A stretch of 64,000 nt of DNA from Propioniciclava tarda (lineage in GTDB: Bacteria; Actinomycetota; Actinomycetes; Propionibacteriales; Propionibacteriaceae), in assembly GCF_900182665.1 (NCBI RefSeq), contig NZ_FXTL01000013.1, forward strand, positions 32,491-96,490, given 5' to 3'. Each line of letters opens with the position of its first letter. The stretch's first letter is position 1. The notes under the pieces were generated by a model, which was given only the letters and a program-made list of their open reading frames with translations, had not been told where the DNA came from and searched no databases. The translations under genes were made by a program, and so were the position numbers. Shown here piece after piece: positions 9,837 to 19,647 of the stretch.

Positions 9837-11162
9837 ATGAGTGAGGAGTCGAGGCCCAGCTACCGCATCGCGATCGTCGGTGGGGGTGCGGCGGGCCTGG
9901 CAACGGCGGCCGAACTGCTGGAGCGCGCCCCGGGGCGCGTCAGGATGGACATCTTCGACCGGCGTCCGGTGCCGTTCGGGCTGATCCGGTACGGCGTCGC
10001 CCCTGATCACGCCGCCGGTCGCCAGCTCATCGAGAAGCGCGCGGCGGTCTTCGACGACCCCGGCGTCCGGTTCCTGGGGGCGGTGGACTTCAACCGGGAC
10101 CTGCAGCGCGACGACCTGCTGTCGTCGTTCGACGCCGTGGTCTACGCGACCGGGGCCGCAGCGGATCGGCTGCTCGACATCCCGGGGGAGAGCCTGGCCG
10201 GCGTCCGCTCGGGGCGATCCTTTGCCGAATGGTGCACGGGCGCCCCGGGGGTGCCTGGCTTCGACCTGACCGGGGTCACCAGCGTCGCGATCGTGGGCCT
10301 GGGTGACGTCGCGATCGACCTCGCCCGCTTGCTGCTCAAGAAGCCGGCCGAGTTCGCAGACACCGACATGCCGCGCGACGTCCTGGAGCACCTGACGAGC
10401 CATCGGGTGCGGGAGGTGTCGATCCTGGTGCGGCGCGGTCCCGGAGACTGCCAGCTCAAGTCTCGCGATCTGGCCGAGTTGCTGAACCTGCCGGACGTGG
10501 CCGTCCGGTTCGACAAGGCCGCGCTGAACGTGGACGAGGCGCACCTCTCGCAGAAGGCCCAGGACGCGCTGCCCATCTGGCGCGCCGCCGCCGAGCGCGA
10601 GGTCCACGGGGCGCGGGCGCGGCTGCGGATTCGCTTCTGGACCCGCGCACTGGAGCTACGCGGGCGCGAGGCCCTCGATGGCCTGCGGATCGAGAAGACC
10701 CATCTCGACAAGGCCGGACGCCTCGTCTCGGCCGGGTCCGAGGACATGATTCCGGCGCAGTTGCTGCTGCGGGCGACCGGAGCACGCGGGCTGCCGCTGG
10801 ACCGCGTCCCCTTCGACGCCCGCACCGGCACCATCCCGACCGTCGACCATCGCGTGGTCGATTCCACGGGAACCGTCCAGCCGGGCGAGTACGCCGCCGG
10901 TTGGATCGCGAACGGCTGGGTCGGCGGATTCGGCACCCAGAACCGCGACGGCGCCGCGGTCGCCGAGCGGATCCTCGCCGACCTCGACCGCCACGCGGGC
11001 TCGATCGACGGGGTGCTGCAGGCGAGGGGCGTCCGGCCCATCGGGATCGACGGCTGGCGTCGGGTCGAGCAGGCCGAGCAGGCGCTCGGTGCTGCCGAGG
11101 GCCGCGAGCGGATCAAGCTGTCCGATCCGGCCGAGCTCCTGGCCATCGCTCGCGGGGAGTGA
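9837..11162 (+). CDS. fprA: ferredoxin/adrenodoxin-type NADP+ reductase
   Basis: FAD- and NADPH-binding reductase of 441 residues that passes electrons between NADP(H) and ferredoxin. The FAD dinucleotide motif GGGAAG is at residues 15-20. The adrenodoxin-reductase signature PVPFGLIRYGVAPDH follows, then the NADP-binding GLGDVAIDLAR region and the C-terminal AGWIANGWVGGFGTQNRDGAA block. The ATG at 9837 is preferred over an in-frame TTG nine bases earlier. Mycobacterial FprA is the closest family model. The partner ferredoxin is not in this window. Confidence 0.93.
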   Translation: MSEESRPSYRIAIVGGGAAGLATAAELLERAPGRVRMDIFDRRPVPFGLIRYGVAPDHAAGRQLIEKRAAVFDDPGVRFLGAVDFNRDLQRDDLLSSFDAVVYATGAAADRLLDIPGESLAGVRSGRSFAEWCTGAPGVPGFDLTGVTSVAIVGLGDVAIDLARLLLKKPAEFADTDMPRDVLEHLTSHRVREVSILVRRGPGDCQLKSRDLAELLNLPDVAVRFDKAALNVDEAHLSQKAQDALPIWRAAAEREVHGARARLRIRFWTRALELRGREALDGLRIEKTHLDKAGRLVSAGSEDMIPAQLLLRATGARGLPLDRVPFDARTGTIPTVDHRVVDSTGTVQPGEYAAGWIANGWVGGFGTQNRDGAAVAERILADLDRHAGSIDGVLQARGVRPIGIDGWRRVEQAEQALGAAEGRERIKLSDPAELLAIARGE

Positions 11163-11285
11163 CCAGGGACCGACACCAGGGGGAGCGCACACCGTCGCTC
11201 GTCTCCAGCGCATCCATCCCGTTCAGCCACCTCGTTCTGCAAAGTCATCCGGCTGTGCGGCCAGCTTCACTCAGCCTTCGGGGTT

Positions 11286-11330
11286 CCAGGTCACCTGGGT
11301 GAGGTGCATCCCAGCCAGGCGGCTGGGGTG
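11286..11330. terminator. bidirectional terminator between fprA and xseB
   Basis: Two inverted repeats lie between the convergent genes. CCAGGT and ACCTGG flank a single C at 11286-11298. CATCCCAGCC (11307-11316) and GGCTGGGGTG (11321-11330) form a 10-bp stem with one wobble pair and a 4-base loop. The location between two converging stops supports termination in both directions. Confidence 0.55.
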
Positions 11331-11349
11331 ACCGGGTCGGACCTCGACG

Positions 11350-11562
11350 TCAGCCCGCCTGCACCGACTTCGCGCGCTCGATGGTCGCGCGCGCACCGTC
11401 CAGCCAGCGCTGGCAGATCGCGGCGAGGACCTCGCCCCGCTCCCACAGGCGCATCGCCTCGGACAGCGGGACGCTTCCCGATTCGAGCTCCCGGACCACC
11501 CCGACGAGCTGGTCGCGGGCCTCTTCGTAGGACAGCTCGGTTGCTTGCTTGGGTGTGCTCAT
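11350..11562 (-). CDS. xseB: exodeoxyribonuclease VII small subunit
   Basis: 70 residues, the usual size of XseB. The family signature LSYEEARDQLVGVVRELESGSVPLSEAMRLWERGE covers nearly the whole protein. Several copies of this subunit bind each XseA and are needed for activity on single-stranded DNA. Its ATG overlaps the stop of xseA by four bases (ATGA), so the two are translationally coupled. Confidence 0.97.
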   Translation of the reverse strand: MSTPKQATELSYEEARDQLVGVVRELESGSVPLSEAMRLWERGEVLAAICQRWLDGARATIERAKSVQAG

Positions 11563-12806
11563 GGCTCCTCGTTCTCATCTGAGGGTTGGTCGGCGGGCTC
11601 GACATCGATGACGGCCGCGGCGATCTCGCCGTCGAGCAGGCGGGCCACGATCGTCTCGTCGGGCATCACGTCGGTGACCGACGTGATCGTCACGCCGTCG
11701 GCGGTGGACAGGATCGCGTAACCGCGCTGCAGCGTCGCCTGGGGGGACAACGCCCGCACGCGCGCGATCGTGTGGGTCAGCGTGTCGGCTTCGCCGTCCA
11801 GACGGACGCCGATGGCGCGGCCGAGGCGTCCGGCCAGGTCGTGGAGCCGCTGGGCGGCGATGTCGATGGTCGCGGACGGATCGCGCAGCACCGGACGCGA
11901 GCGGAGGGCGTCCAGCTGGCGCTGCTCGGAGGCGAGGCGTCCGAGGATCGCCTGCTCGCTCCGGAGGCGGGCCTGGGCCACGCGCTCGGCCTCGGCCGCG
12001 GCGTCCGGGACGACGCGCTTGGCGGCGTCCGTCGGGGTGGAGGCCCGGACGTCCGCGACCAGGTCGAGGATCGGGGTGTCGGTCTCGTGGCCGATCGCCG
12101 AGACGACGGGCGTCCGGGCGGCGAAGACGGCGCGGGCGAGGCCGGCGTCCGAGAAGGGCAGCAGGTCTTCCAACGAGCCGCCGCCGCGAGCGATGACGAT
12201 GACGTCGACCTCGGGGTGCTTGTCGAGGACGGCGACGGCGTCGGCAACGTCGAGCGCGCAGTTGGCGCCCTGCATGAGGGCGTAGCGGATCTCGAACACG
12301 GCGGCCGGCCAGCGGCGGCGCACGTTCTCGATCACGTCGCGCTCGGCCGCGGACGCCTCGGCGGTGACGAGCCCGATGCGCCGCGGCAGGAAGGGCAGCG
12401 GCTTCTTCAGCTCGGATGCGAACAGTCCCTCGGCCTGCAGCGCGCGCTTCGTCTGTTCGAGGTGGGCGAGCAGCCGCCCCTCTCCGGACGGCCGGATGTC
12501 GCGGCACTCGAACGTCAGCGACCCCGACCGGGACCACAGCGTCGGACGCACCCAGGCGGTCACGACCTGGCCCTCGACCAACGGACCGGCGGCGTCCAGG
12601 ACGGCGGTGGTGGTCGAGATCTTGACGCTGACCTCGGCCAGTTTGTCGCGCAGCGTCAGGAACTGGGTGACTTGTCCGGCGCGGCGGGTCAGCTGGATCA
12701 CCTGGCCTTCGACCCAGATGGCGCCGGTGCGTTCCACGTAGTCCTTGAGCGCATTGACGACCACCCGCAGGGGCTGCGGCTGCTCGGGCGAGGACTCCAG
12801 GGGCAC
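11559..12806 (-). CDS. xseA: exodeoxyribonuclease VII large subunit
   Basis: Large subunit of ExoVII, which degrades single-stranded DNA from both ends to short acid-soluble oligonucleotides. 415 residues from a GTG at 12806. An N-terminal OB fold (about 15-110, [20 protein letters not shown] and [15 protein letters not shown]) is followed by the catalytic domain ([45 protein letters not shown]). A much longer open frame exists upstream but runs antisense through ispH, so I reject it. The gene is divergent from ispH, 57 bases apart, and coupled to xseB. Confidence 0.95.
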   Translation of the reverse strand: MPLESSPEQPQPLRVVVNALKDYVERTGAIWVEGQVIQLTRRAGQVTQFLTLRDKLAEVSVKISTTTAVLDAAGPLVEGQVVTAWVRPTLWSRSGSLTFECRDIRPSGEGRLLAHLEQTKRALQAEGLFASELKKPLPFLPRRIGLVTAEASAAERDVIENVRRRWPAAVFEIRYALMQGANCALDVADAVAVLDKHPEVDVIVIARGGGSLEDLLPFSDAGLARAVFAARTPVVSAIGHETDTPILDLVADVRASTPTDAAKRVVPDAAAEAERVAQARLRSEQAILGRLASEQRQLDALRSRPVLRDPSATIDIAAQRLHDLAGRLGRAIGVRLDGEADTLTHTIARVRALSPQATLQRGYAILSTADGVTITSVTDVMPDETIVARLLDGEIAAAVIDVEPADQPSDENEEP

Positions 12807-12863
12807 GGACGCCAGCCTAGGGCGTCCGTCTGGCAGTTCGTCCGCCGACCTAGACTGGCCCGC

Positions 12864-13799
12864 ATGACCGAGAAGAGTGTGGTGCTGGCGGCACCCCGGG
12901 GCTACTGCGCGGGCGTCGACCGGGCCGTCACGACCGTCGAACTGGCGCTGCAGAAGTACGGGACGCCCGTTTACGTGCGCAAGCAGATCGTCCACAACAA
13001 GCACGTCGTGGAGGACTTCGAGGCCAAGGGCGCCATCTTCGTCGATGAACTGGACGAGGTGCCCGAGGGCGCCACGGTGGTCTTCTCGGCCCACGGCGTC
13101 GCGCCGAGCGTCCACGCGGACGCCGCGGCCCGCCGGCTGACCACCATCGACGCGACCTGCCCGCTGGTGACGCGCGTCCACACCGAGGCCAAGAAGTTCG
13201 CAGCCCAGGGCGTCGACATCGTGCTGATCGGGCACGCCGGTCACGAAGAGGTCGAGGGCACCACCGGCGAGGCGCCGGATGCCATCACCGTCGTCGAGAA
13301 GCCCGAGGACGTCGACACGCTCGTCGTGAAGGATCCGTCCAAGGTGACGTTCTTGACGCAAACCACCCTGAGCGTGGACGAGACCGCAGAGACCATCGCG
13401 AAGATCCGCAAGAAGTTCCCGCTCCTGACCGACCGGTCGCGCGACGACATCTGCTACGCCACCCAGAACCGGCAGGCGGCCGTCAAGCACATTGCCGAGG
13501 GCGCTGACCTGGTGATCGTCGTCGGGTCGGCCAACTCGTCCAACTCCGTGCGGCTCGTCGAGGTCGCGCGCGAAGCCGGCGCCAAGGACGCGCGCCGCGT
13601 CGACAACGCGTCCGAGATCGATCCGGCCTGGCTGGCGGGCGTCTCGCGGGTCGGCATCACGAGCGGGGCGTCCGTGCCGGAATCGCTGGTCCAGGGCGTG
13701 TGCGCGTTCCTCGAGGCCCACGGCTTCCCGCCTGCGGTCGAGGACGTGCTGATAGAGGAGAAGACCTCCTTCGGGCTGCCGCGGGAGATCCGCGACTGA
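12864..13799 (+). CDS. ispH: 4-hydroxy-3-methylbut-2-enyl diphosphate reductase
   Basis: Last enzyme of the MEP isoprenoid pathway, an iron-sulfur protein giving IPP and DMAPP. 311 residues. The three cluster cysteines are present: Cys15 (GYCAGVDRA), Cys99 (DATCPLV) and Cys197 ([11 protein letters not shown]). The catalytic Glu lies in the [10 protein letters not shown] region (127-133). The ATG at 12864 gives a start typical of actinobacterial IspH. Its product feeds the cis-prenyl transferase encoded at the left of the window. Confidence 0.97.
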   Translation: MTEKSVVLAAPRGYCAGVDRAVTTVELALQKYGTPVYVRKQIVHNKHVVEDFEAKGAIFVDELDEVPEGATVVFSAHGVAPSVHADAAARRLTTIDATCPLVTRVHTEAKKFAAQGVDIVLIGHAGHEEVEGTTGEAPDAITVVEKPEDVDTLVVKDPSKVTFLTQTTLSVDETAETIAKIRKKFPLLTDRSRDDICYATQNRQAAVKHIAEGADLVIVVGSANSSNSVRLVEVAREAGAKDARRVDNASEIDPAWLAGVSRVGITSGASVPESLVQGVCAFLEAHGFPPAVEDVLIEEKTSFGLPREIRD

Positions 13800-14027
13800 C
13801 CACGTTGCACCGCTGAGGCGGGTCGGGTCACGCGCCCGCGGCACCCCGTCACGGTTGGGTTTGCGCCCCGATAGGGGTCACGACGTGGCATGGATGGCCG
13901 GTTCCGTCCGCCGTCGGCGTCCTGGAACGGACGCCTCGTCGACCCGGCTTGAACTCCGGCGAGACGTGGCGTCGGCCGATCCTCGCGTCGTCTATCCAGC
14001 GTCACCTTCGGCTACTACCCTTCGCCT

Positions 14028-15431
14028 GTGACCCAGACCGCCAGCCCGTCCGCTGCGTCCGCCAAGACCCCGATCACCCCGCACCAGCGCGCCTGGTTCT
14101 GGTACGACTGGGCCAACTCAGGCTTCATCACCACGACGATGACCGTGCTGATCGGCCCGTACCTCAACGCGATGGCGACCGAGGCCGCGTGCCCCAACCT
14201 GCCGGACGGGCAGCAGTGCCTCACGACCATCCCGGTGCTCGGGTTCATTCCGATCGACCCGGGCTCGCTGGCGTCCTATGTGACGACCGTGACGACGCTG
14301 ATCTCGGCGTTCCTGCTGATCTTCGTCGGCGCGATCGCCGACCGCTCGCCGCGTCCGCAGTGGCTGATGGGCCTGTTCGCCTGGGTCGGCGCGGCCGCTG
14401 GCACGCTGATGTTCTTCCTGCAAGGTGATATGTGGCAGCTGGGCGTCATCTTGCTGATGATCGCGTCGCTGGCCATGGGCTGCTCGCTGGTCATCTACGA
14501 CGGCATCCTGTGCCGCATCGCGAAGCCGGACGACCGCGATCGCATCAGCTCGCGCGGCTGGGCCTGGGGGTACGTGGGTGGCGCGATCCTGCTCGCGCTC
14601 AACCTCGCGGTGCTGTCGCTCAAGGGGCAGTTGGGCATCTCGACGGGCATGGCCGTCCGCCTCTGTCTGCTGACCGCCGGCCTGTGGTGGGGACTGTTCA
14701 CGCTGATCCCCGTGCTCGGACTGCGCGGACTCCCCGTGCGTCCGCTCGAGGTGCGGGTCGCCGAGGGTACGTCCACAGCGGGCGCGGTGACCGGCGCCTT
14801 CAAACAGCTGGCCGACACCTTCCGCGAACTGCGCGGACTGCCCCAGACGATGCTGTTCCTGCTGGCCTACCTGTTCTACAACGACGGCATTCAGACGGTC
14901 ATCTCACAGTCGTCGATCTACGGCACCAGCGAGCTGATGATGGAGCAGAGCCAGGTCATGATGACCTTCCTGATGGTCCAGATCATCGCGTTCTTCGGCG
15001 CCCTGATCTTCGGCCGCGCGGCCGCCTCCTGGGGTGCGTCGCGCACCGTCATCGTTGGCATCGCCATCTGGCTCGGCGTCGTGCTGGTCGCCTTCTTCGT
15101 GCCCAAGGGCAACTTCGGCATGTTCCTGCTGCTCGGCGGGCTCATCGGTCTCGTCATGGGCGGCACGCAGGCGCTGTCGCGCTCGCTCTACAGCCAGCTC
15201 GTGCCTCGCGGACGCGAGTCCGAGTTCTTCTCGCTCTACCAGGCGATGGAGCGTGGCACGTCCTGGCTCGGCACCCTGACGTTCGGGCTGGTCTACCAGC
15301 TCACCCACTCGTACCGGTTCGCCATCGTCGCCCTCATCATCTTCTTCGTGGTTGGCGGCGTCCTGCTGTCGCGGGTCAAGTTCCGCGAGGGCATCCGCCA
15401 GGCCGGCAACGAGGTGCCGCGGAAGATCTGA
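14028..15431 (+). CDS. MFS transporter, Atg22/UMF1-like
   Basis: 467-residue membrane protein with about 12 transmembrane segments. The opening HQRAWFWYDWANSGFITTTMTVLIGPY is the hallmark of the UMF1/Atg22-like branch of the major facilitator superfamily, and the DRSPRPQW loop is the usual MFS loop 2-3 motif. An extracellular loop after the first segment contains two cysteines (residues about 53 and 65). The substrate is unknown; yeast Atg22 exports amino acids from the vacuole, but transferring that role is not justified. GTG start at 14028. About 230 bases upstream hold no gene that I can see. Confidence 0.88.
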   Translation: MTQTASPSAASAKTPITPHQRAWFWYDWANSGFITTTMTVLIGPYLNAMATEAACPNLPDGQQCLTTIPVLGFIPIDPGSLASYVTTVTTLISAFLLIFVGAIADRSPRPQWLMGLFAWVGAAAGTLMFFLQGDMWQLGVILLMIASLAMGCSLVIYDGILCRIAKPDDRDRISSRGWAWGYVGGAILLALNLAVLSLKGQLGISTGMAVRLCLLTAGLWWGLFTLIPVLGLRGLPVRPLEVRVAEGTSTAGAVTGAFKQLADTFRELRGLPQTMLFLLAYLFYNDGIQTVISQSSIYGTSELMMEQSQVMMTFLMVQIIAFFGALIFGRAAASWGASRTVIVGIAIWLGVVLVAFFVPKGNFGMFLLLGGLIGLVMGGTQALSRSLYSQLVPRGRESEFFSLYQAMERGTSWLGTLTFGLVYQLTHSYRFAIVALIIFFVVGGVLLSRVKFREGIRQAGNEVPRKI

Positions 15432-15562
15432 ACAACGTCGGACGCCGCAGCGCCCGCCTCTGCGTAGGCGCGGGTGGTCACCGGGTCCGGATCTGCTCGA
15501 GGTTGATTGGCACGGCCCCGCGCTCTCGCGTGCGGTGCCAGACTTGCCACGAGGTGAACGCC

Positions 15563-16585
15563 ATGGGATGCCAGTGCGACGGCTTGATCGCCGAGTTGAA
15601 GGACCACCTGCGTGACCTGTCGCTGGCCCGGCGTGAGCTCAAGGTCGAGCAGCGGGCCTTGGAGCTGTACCGCAAGAAGGCGGCGCGGGACGCGCGGCTG
15701 AAGCGGTACGAGATCGCCGGTGCCGTCGGCGAGGTGATCGAGTTGGTCGGCCAAGTCTTGTCCCTCGAGAAGGAGCCCGGAGCCATCGTCGCGATGGTCG
15801 GCAAGAGCATCGCGGTCGTCTCGAAGATCGTGGCCCTCGTCGAAGACACGGTCGCCGACACCGAGGCCGAGGAGTGGGCGATCATCGCAGCACGGGTCGA
15901 CAACGCCGTCGACCGGGTCGCCCAGTCGGTCGACCGTCTGCAGCACTCGTTCACCGCGTTCTGGGAGTGCGCCGACCCATTCGTGCCGCGCACCGTGCAG
16001 GTCACGCTCGACGGGTCCGCGGACGTGGCCGCCGGGGGCTTTCGCTCCCAGTCGACGATGACGCTGGCGGCGACGATCCCCTTGTCAGCCCTGAAGGCCG
16101 ACTGCGCCGACGACTATCGCGACCGGCTGAAGTCGTGGCTGGCCGACGACGTGACCACCATCTACCGCGGCACGGTTCCGGCATCCGCTCAGGTGTCGGC
16201 CTTCCGCTTGGTCGGGGCGTCCGGCATCGCGCGGGTGACTGAGCAGTCCTACAGCGTGGCCGACGGCGGCGTGCAGGTGGGGGCGGCGGTGCTGTGGTCG
16301 CGGAAGAACCCGAGCCGCCTCACGCTGGTCGGGATCTCGGTGTCGGGCTCGCAGCCGCTGCGCCTGAACGCGGTCGTGGAGGTTCTCGGACAGTCGCAGT
16401 CCATCAGCACGACGGTCGAACTGGCGGGACAGTTCAAGGAGGCGGTACTGGTGCTCCGCCTGCAGGTGGGCGGCACCCGCCCGGCAGTGCGGGTCAGCGA
16501 TCCGGGGACGCCGTGGGTCTGGGAAAGGTCGGACGCCGGCGCCGGCGTCCGGCGGGCGGGACGCGTCGAGGTGCGCGCGGGGTGA
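15563..16585 (+). CDS. unrecognised coiled-coil protein (340 aa)
   Basis: I do not recognise this protein. The ATG at 15563 has GAGG eight bases before it and begins MGCQC. Residues about 10-45 are highly charged and heptad-like (LRDLSLARRELKVEQRALELYRKKAARDARLKRYE), suggesting a coiled coil. Residues about 50-95 form an amphipathic helical stretch rich in Val and Ile. The rest looks like beta-sandwich repeats (TVQVTLDGS, TLVGISVSGSQPL, AVVEVLGQSQSISTTVELAG). No signal peptide is visible. The first 920 bases hold only two GGACGC-type motifs, while the last 80 hold four, including a 22-base palindrome made of an inverted pair. Confidence 0.7.
   Translation: MGCQCDGLIAELKDHLRDLSLARRELKVEQRALELYRKKAARDARLKRYEIAGAVGEVIELVGQVLSLEKEPGAIVAMVGKSIAVVSKIVALVEDTVADTEAEEWAIIAARVDNAVDRVAQSVDRLQHSFTAFWECADPFVPRTVQVTLDGSADVAAGGFRSQSTMTLAATIPLSALKADCADDYRDRLKSWLADDVTTIYRGTVPASAQVSAFRLVGASGIARVTEQSYSVADGGVQVGAAVLWSRKNPSRLTLVGISVSGSQPLRLNAVVEVLGQSQSISTTVELAGQFKEAVLVLRLQVGGTRPAVRVSDPGTPWVWERSDAGAGVRRAGRVEVRAG
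16530..16551. repeat. 22-base perfect palindrome formed by an inverted GGACGC pair
   Basis: The sequence starts CGGACGCC, has a GGCGCC centre and ends GGCGTCCG, and is perfectly self-complementary. It lies inside the 3' end of the coiled-coil gene, 34 bases before its stop. It may act in RNA as a terminator-like hairpin between the convergent gene ends (16585 and 16620). Confidence 0.6.
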
Positions 16586-16619
16586 GCGCGCACGGACTCG
16601 ACGGAGAGTGACCGGCGAC

Positions 16620-17954
16620 TCAGGACGCGCGTCGCGCCGAGGCGGCCGCCCGGGCGGCCGCGGGTAACGCGTCCAGGATGCGCGACAGCGCCGCGTCATC
16701 GTGTGCCGACGACAGAAACCAGGCCTCGAAAACGCTCGGGGGCAGCGTGACGCCGGCGTCCAGCATGGCGTGGAAGAACGGCGCGAACCGGAAGACGTCC
16801 TGGGCCTGGGCCTCGGCGTAGTTCCGGACGCCGCGGGCGGCGGCGTCCTCCCCGAAGAAGACCGAGAAGAGGTTGCCCGCCCGCTGGACGACATGCGGCA
16901 CGGACGCCCCTGTCAGGGCCTCGCCGATGGCCGTCTGCAGCACCTCGGACGCCTCGTCGACCCGCGCGTACACGGAAGCGTCCGCCAGGCGCAGCGTCGC
17001 GATACCCGCCGCCGTGGCCAGCGGGTTCCCCGACAAGGTGCCGGCCTGATAGACCGGCCCCAGCGGTGCCAGCAGGTCCATGATCTCGGCGCGCGCCGCC
17101 AGGGCCGCCAGCGGCATCCCGCCGCCCAGCACCTTGCCGAACGTCACGATGTCGGGGACGTAGCGTGGGGCGTCCGGGCTGTTGTCGTGTCCCCAGTACC
17201 CGGCCGGTCCGACGCGGAAGCCGGTCAGCACCTCGTCGAAGATCATCAGCGCCCCGTGTTCGCGCGTCACCTCGCGGATGGTCTCGTTGAAGCCGGACGC
17301 CGGCGGCACCAGCCCCATGTTGGCCGGGCAGGCCTCGGTGATCACGCAGGCGATCCGCTCGCCGTCGGCGGCGAAGGCCGCGCGGAGCGCGTCCGGATCG
17401 TTGTAGGGCAGGACGATCGTGTCGGACGCCGCCCCGTCCGTGACGCCGGACGAGCCTGGCAGCCCGGCGGTCGCGACGCCGGAGCCCGCGGCGGCGAGCA
17501 GGGAGTCGGAGTGGCCGTGGTAGCAGCCGGCGAACTTGACGATGCGCGGGCGTCCGGTGGCGCCGCGGGCGAGCCGGATCGCCGTCATCGTCGCCTCGGT
17601 CCCCGTCGAGACGAACCGCACCTTCTCGACGAAGGGAATGCGTGCCTTCACGGCTGCCGCCAACTCGACCTCGGCGGTGGTTGGAGCCCCGAAGGAGAGG
17701 CCGCGCGTCGCGGCGTCCTGGACGGCCTGCACCACCTCGGGATGCGCGTGCCCGAGCAGCGCCGGACCCCAGGAGCAGACCAGGTCCACGTACTCACGCC
17801 CCGTGATGTCCACGACGTGCGGGCCCTTCGCCGAGGCGAGGAAGACCGGCGTCCCGCCCACCGAGCCGAAGGCGCGGACCGGCGAGGAGACGCCGCCGGG
17901 GATCAGCTCGCAGGCGCGAGCGAAGACCTCTTCCATCGACAGGTGGCCGGGCAT
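16620..17954 (-). CDS. hemL: glutamate-1-semialdehyde 2,1-aminomutase
   Basis: PLP enzyme converting glutamate-1-semialdehyde to 5-aminolevulinate, the second step of heme synthesis after HemA. 444 residues from the ATG at 17954, which has AAGGAG at good spacing; a longer frame starting 36 bases upstream is less likely. Visible blocks are [14 protein letters not shown], the [13 protein letters not shown] core, [11 protein letters not shown] and the PLP lysine in [15 protein letters not shown]. It sits at the left end of the heme block, separated from hemB by a protease gene. Confidence 0.97.
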   Translation of the reverse strand: MPGHLSMEEVFARACELIPGGVSSPVRAFGSVGGTPVFLASAKGPHVVDITGREYVDLVCSWGPALLGHAHPEVVQAVQDAATRGLSFGAPTTAEVELAAAVKARIPFVEKVRFVSTGTEATMTAIRLARGATGRPRIVKFAGCYHGHSDSLLAAAGSGVATAGLPGSSGVTDGAASDTIVLPYNDPDALRAAFAADGERIACVITEACPANMGLVPPASGFNETIREVTREHGALMIFDEVLTGFRVGPAGYWGHDNSPDAPRYVPDIVTFGKVLGGGMPLAALAARAEIMDLLAPLGPVYQAGTLSGNPLATAAGIATLRLADASVYARVDEASEVLQTAIGEALTGASVPHVVQRAGNLFSVFFGEDAAARGVRNYAEAQAQDVFRFAPFFHAMLDAGVTLPPSVFEAWFLSSAHDDAALSRILDALPAAARAAASARRAS

Positions 17955-18101
17955 CTCACTCCTTGGTCGCGGGGACAGCGATTGTCCCACGCCTGGACCT
18001 CGCGGTGTCGCGATCGGCCACGCCCTGGCGGGCCCCGCGTCGCAGCCGGCCCTGTGGAAGCTCGCCTCGACCCTCGTCCGCTGCGCGCTGTAACGCGGGT
18101 G

Positions 18102-19511
18102 TCAGTTGACGGGGCTGGCCGCCAGCGTGACGTCGGCGGTGTGGGCCGCACCTGCGGCGTCCATCCAGGCGACCTTGACGGACTGCCCGGGCTTGTGGCC
18201 GCTGAGGGCTGCGGCGATGTCGGCCTGTGAAGCCACCTTCGTGCCAGCGATGGCTGTGATGGTGGACCCGGCCGTCAGCCCGGCCTTCGCCGCGGGGGTG
18301 CCCGCGGTCACCTGAGACACGACCGCAGATCCGGTGGAGCGCGTTGCGACCATGACTCCGAGGTAGGCGTTGGGCCCGACCCGGACGCTCCCGGCGTCGT
18401 GACCCGAGCGAATCTGCTGCACGATCGACAGCGCCCGTGCGATCGGGATGGCGTACGTCGCGGTGGTGGTCGGCGCCTGGGCCGTCCGGGGGCCGCGGTA
18501 CGTCTGCTCGCCGGCGGTGGTCATCGCCGTGACCTCGGCCTGGGCGTCGAACAGGGGTCCGCCGGAGTCACCGGGCTGCGCGGCCGCGTTGGTCTCGTAG
18601 ACGTCCTTGAGGGTCTCGGTGCCCGAGGCGCTGTCGTTCGACACAGTGACGGTGGCGGACGTGTCCGTGATCTGACCCGAGGCGGCCGTCAGGTACTCCT
18701 GGCCGTTGGCGTTGCCCACCGCCGTGACGGCGGCGCCGACGCTGACGGCGTCCTGGTCGAACGTCACGACGTCCAGCCCGGACGCGTCCGCGAGCTGCAA
18801 CAGCGCGACGTCGTTCGTGGCGTCATGGCCGACGACGGTGGCCGTGTACGTGCGTCCGGACGTGGCGATCGTGACCTTGACCGCCGTGCTGCCCTGGACG
18901 ACGTGGTAGTTGGTCAGCACCAGCCCCGACGCGTCGATCACCATGCCGGTGCCGGCTGCGGTCCCGTTGGTCATGGTCGTGTTGATCAGGACGACGCCCT
19001 TGCTCTGCGCGTCGGTGGGCGTCGACTGGGTCGACTTCTGGGCGGTGCCGGTTCCGGCCGCCGGGGCGGTCGTCTTCGGTGCGGACGCCGGCTGGGTCGC
19101 CTGCCCGCTCTGGGCCGGGGCGGACGCCGCGGGTCGCGTTTGCTGGGGGGCGGCCGAGGTCATTCGCGCCGTGATCATCCCGGACGCCCCCGCCACGAGC
19201 GCGAGCGCCGTGAGGGCGCCGAGGCCGGCCAGGACGAGCCGACCTGTCCGCGACCGGCGGCGTCCGCCTACCGCCGTCGCACCGCCGAGGCTAGGGGGCC
19301 AGACCTGGTCGGACGCCGCCGCGTCACCCGGGCCAGAGGGGACCGCAGCCTGCGGCGTCCAGTCTGAGAAGGAGTAGGGGCGAGCGTCCGCGGCCGGAGC
19401 AGGGAAGGACACCACCGGGGCCGGGACCTGGGGCGTCACGGGGATCGGCGCCTGACCGGGCCGGGCGAAGGCGTCGGGTCTGCCGTAGTCGGGGGTGTTC
19501 TGCTCAGCCAT
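18102..19511 (-). CDS. HtrA/PepD-like membrane serine protease with PDZ domain
   Basis: 469 residues: a disordered Pro-rich cytoplasmic N-terminus (about 1-100), one membrane helix (LVLAGLGALTALALVAGASG), an Ala/Thr/Gln-rich linker, a trypsin-like protease domain and a C-terminal PDZ domain. The catalytic triad is complete: His in LTNYHVVQGS, Asp in DATNDVALLQL and Ser in QPGDSGGPLFD. The ATG at 19511 (MAEQ) is preferred to an upstream TTG. Actinobacterial homologues work outside the membrane in protein quality control or cell-wall maturation. It lies between hemL and hemB but has no evident heme role. Confidence 0.9.
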   Translation of the reverse strand: MAEQNTPDYGRPDAFARPGQAPIPVTPQVPAPVVSFPAPAADARPYSFSDWTPQAAVPSGPGDAAASDQVWPPSLGGATAVGGRRRSRTGRLVLAGLGALTALALVAGASGMITARMTSAAPQQTRPAASAPAQSGQATQPASAPKTTAPAAGTGTAQKSTQSTPTDAQSKGVVLINTTMTNGTAAGTGMVIDASGLVLTNYHVVQGSTAVKVTIATSGRTYTATVVGHDATNDVALLQLADASGLDVVTFDQDAVSVGAAVTAVGNANGQEYLTAASGQITDTSATVTVSNDSASGTETLKDVYETNAAAQPGDSGGPLFDAQAEVTAMTTAGEQTYRGPRTAQAPTTTATYAIPIARALSIVQQIRSGHDAGSVRVGPNAYLGVMVATRSTGSAVVSQVTAGTPAAKAGLTAGSTITAIAGTKVASQADIAAALSGHKPGQSVKVAWMDAAGAAHTADVTLAASPVN

Positions 19512-19647
19512 GTCCTGCACCGTCCTCGGCGTCCCTCGACGCCAACGGGTCAAGTTCAGCGAGCGTCGCTGGCTGTTCCATGGGCGGCGCCTGTGAAGTA
19601 GCTGTGGGTGCCCCCGAGCGGCCCCTGACTCCGCGGGGGACCCTGGC

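Noticed and set aside
11586..12863. A long open frame continuing upstream of ispH and running antisense to xseA
   Set aside because: High GC opens antisense frames; the IspH family begins at the ATG at 12864 and xseA on the other strand is certain.
13800..14027. Possible small gene or riboswitch upstream of the MFS transporter
   Set aside because: No frame with a family match and no recognisable riboswitch motif; only ordinary GC-rich sequence.
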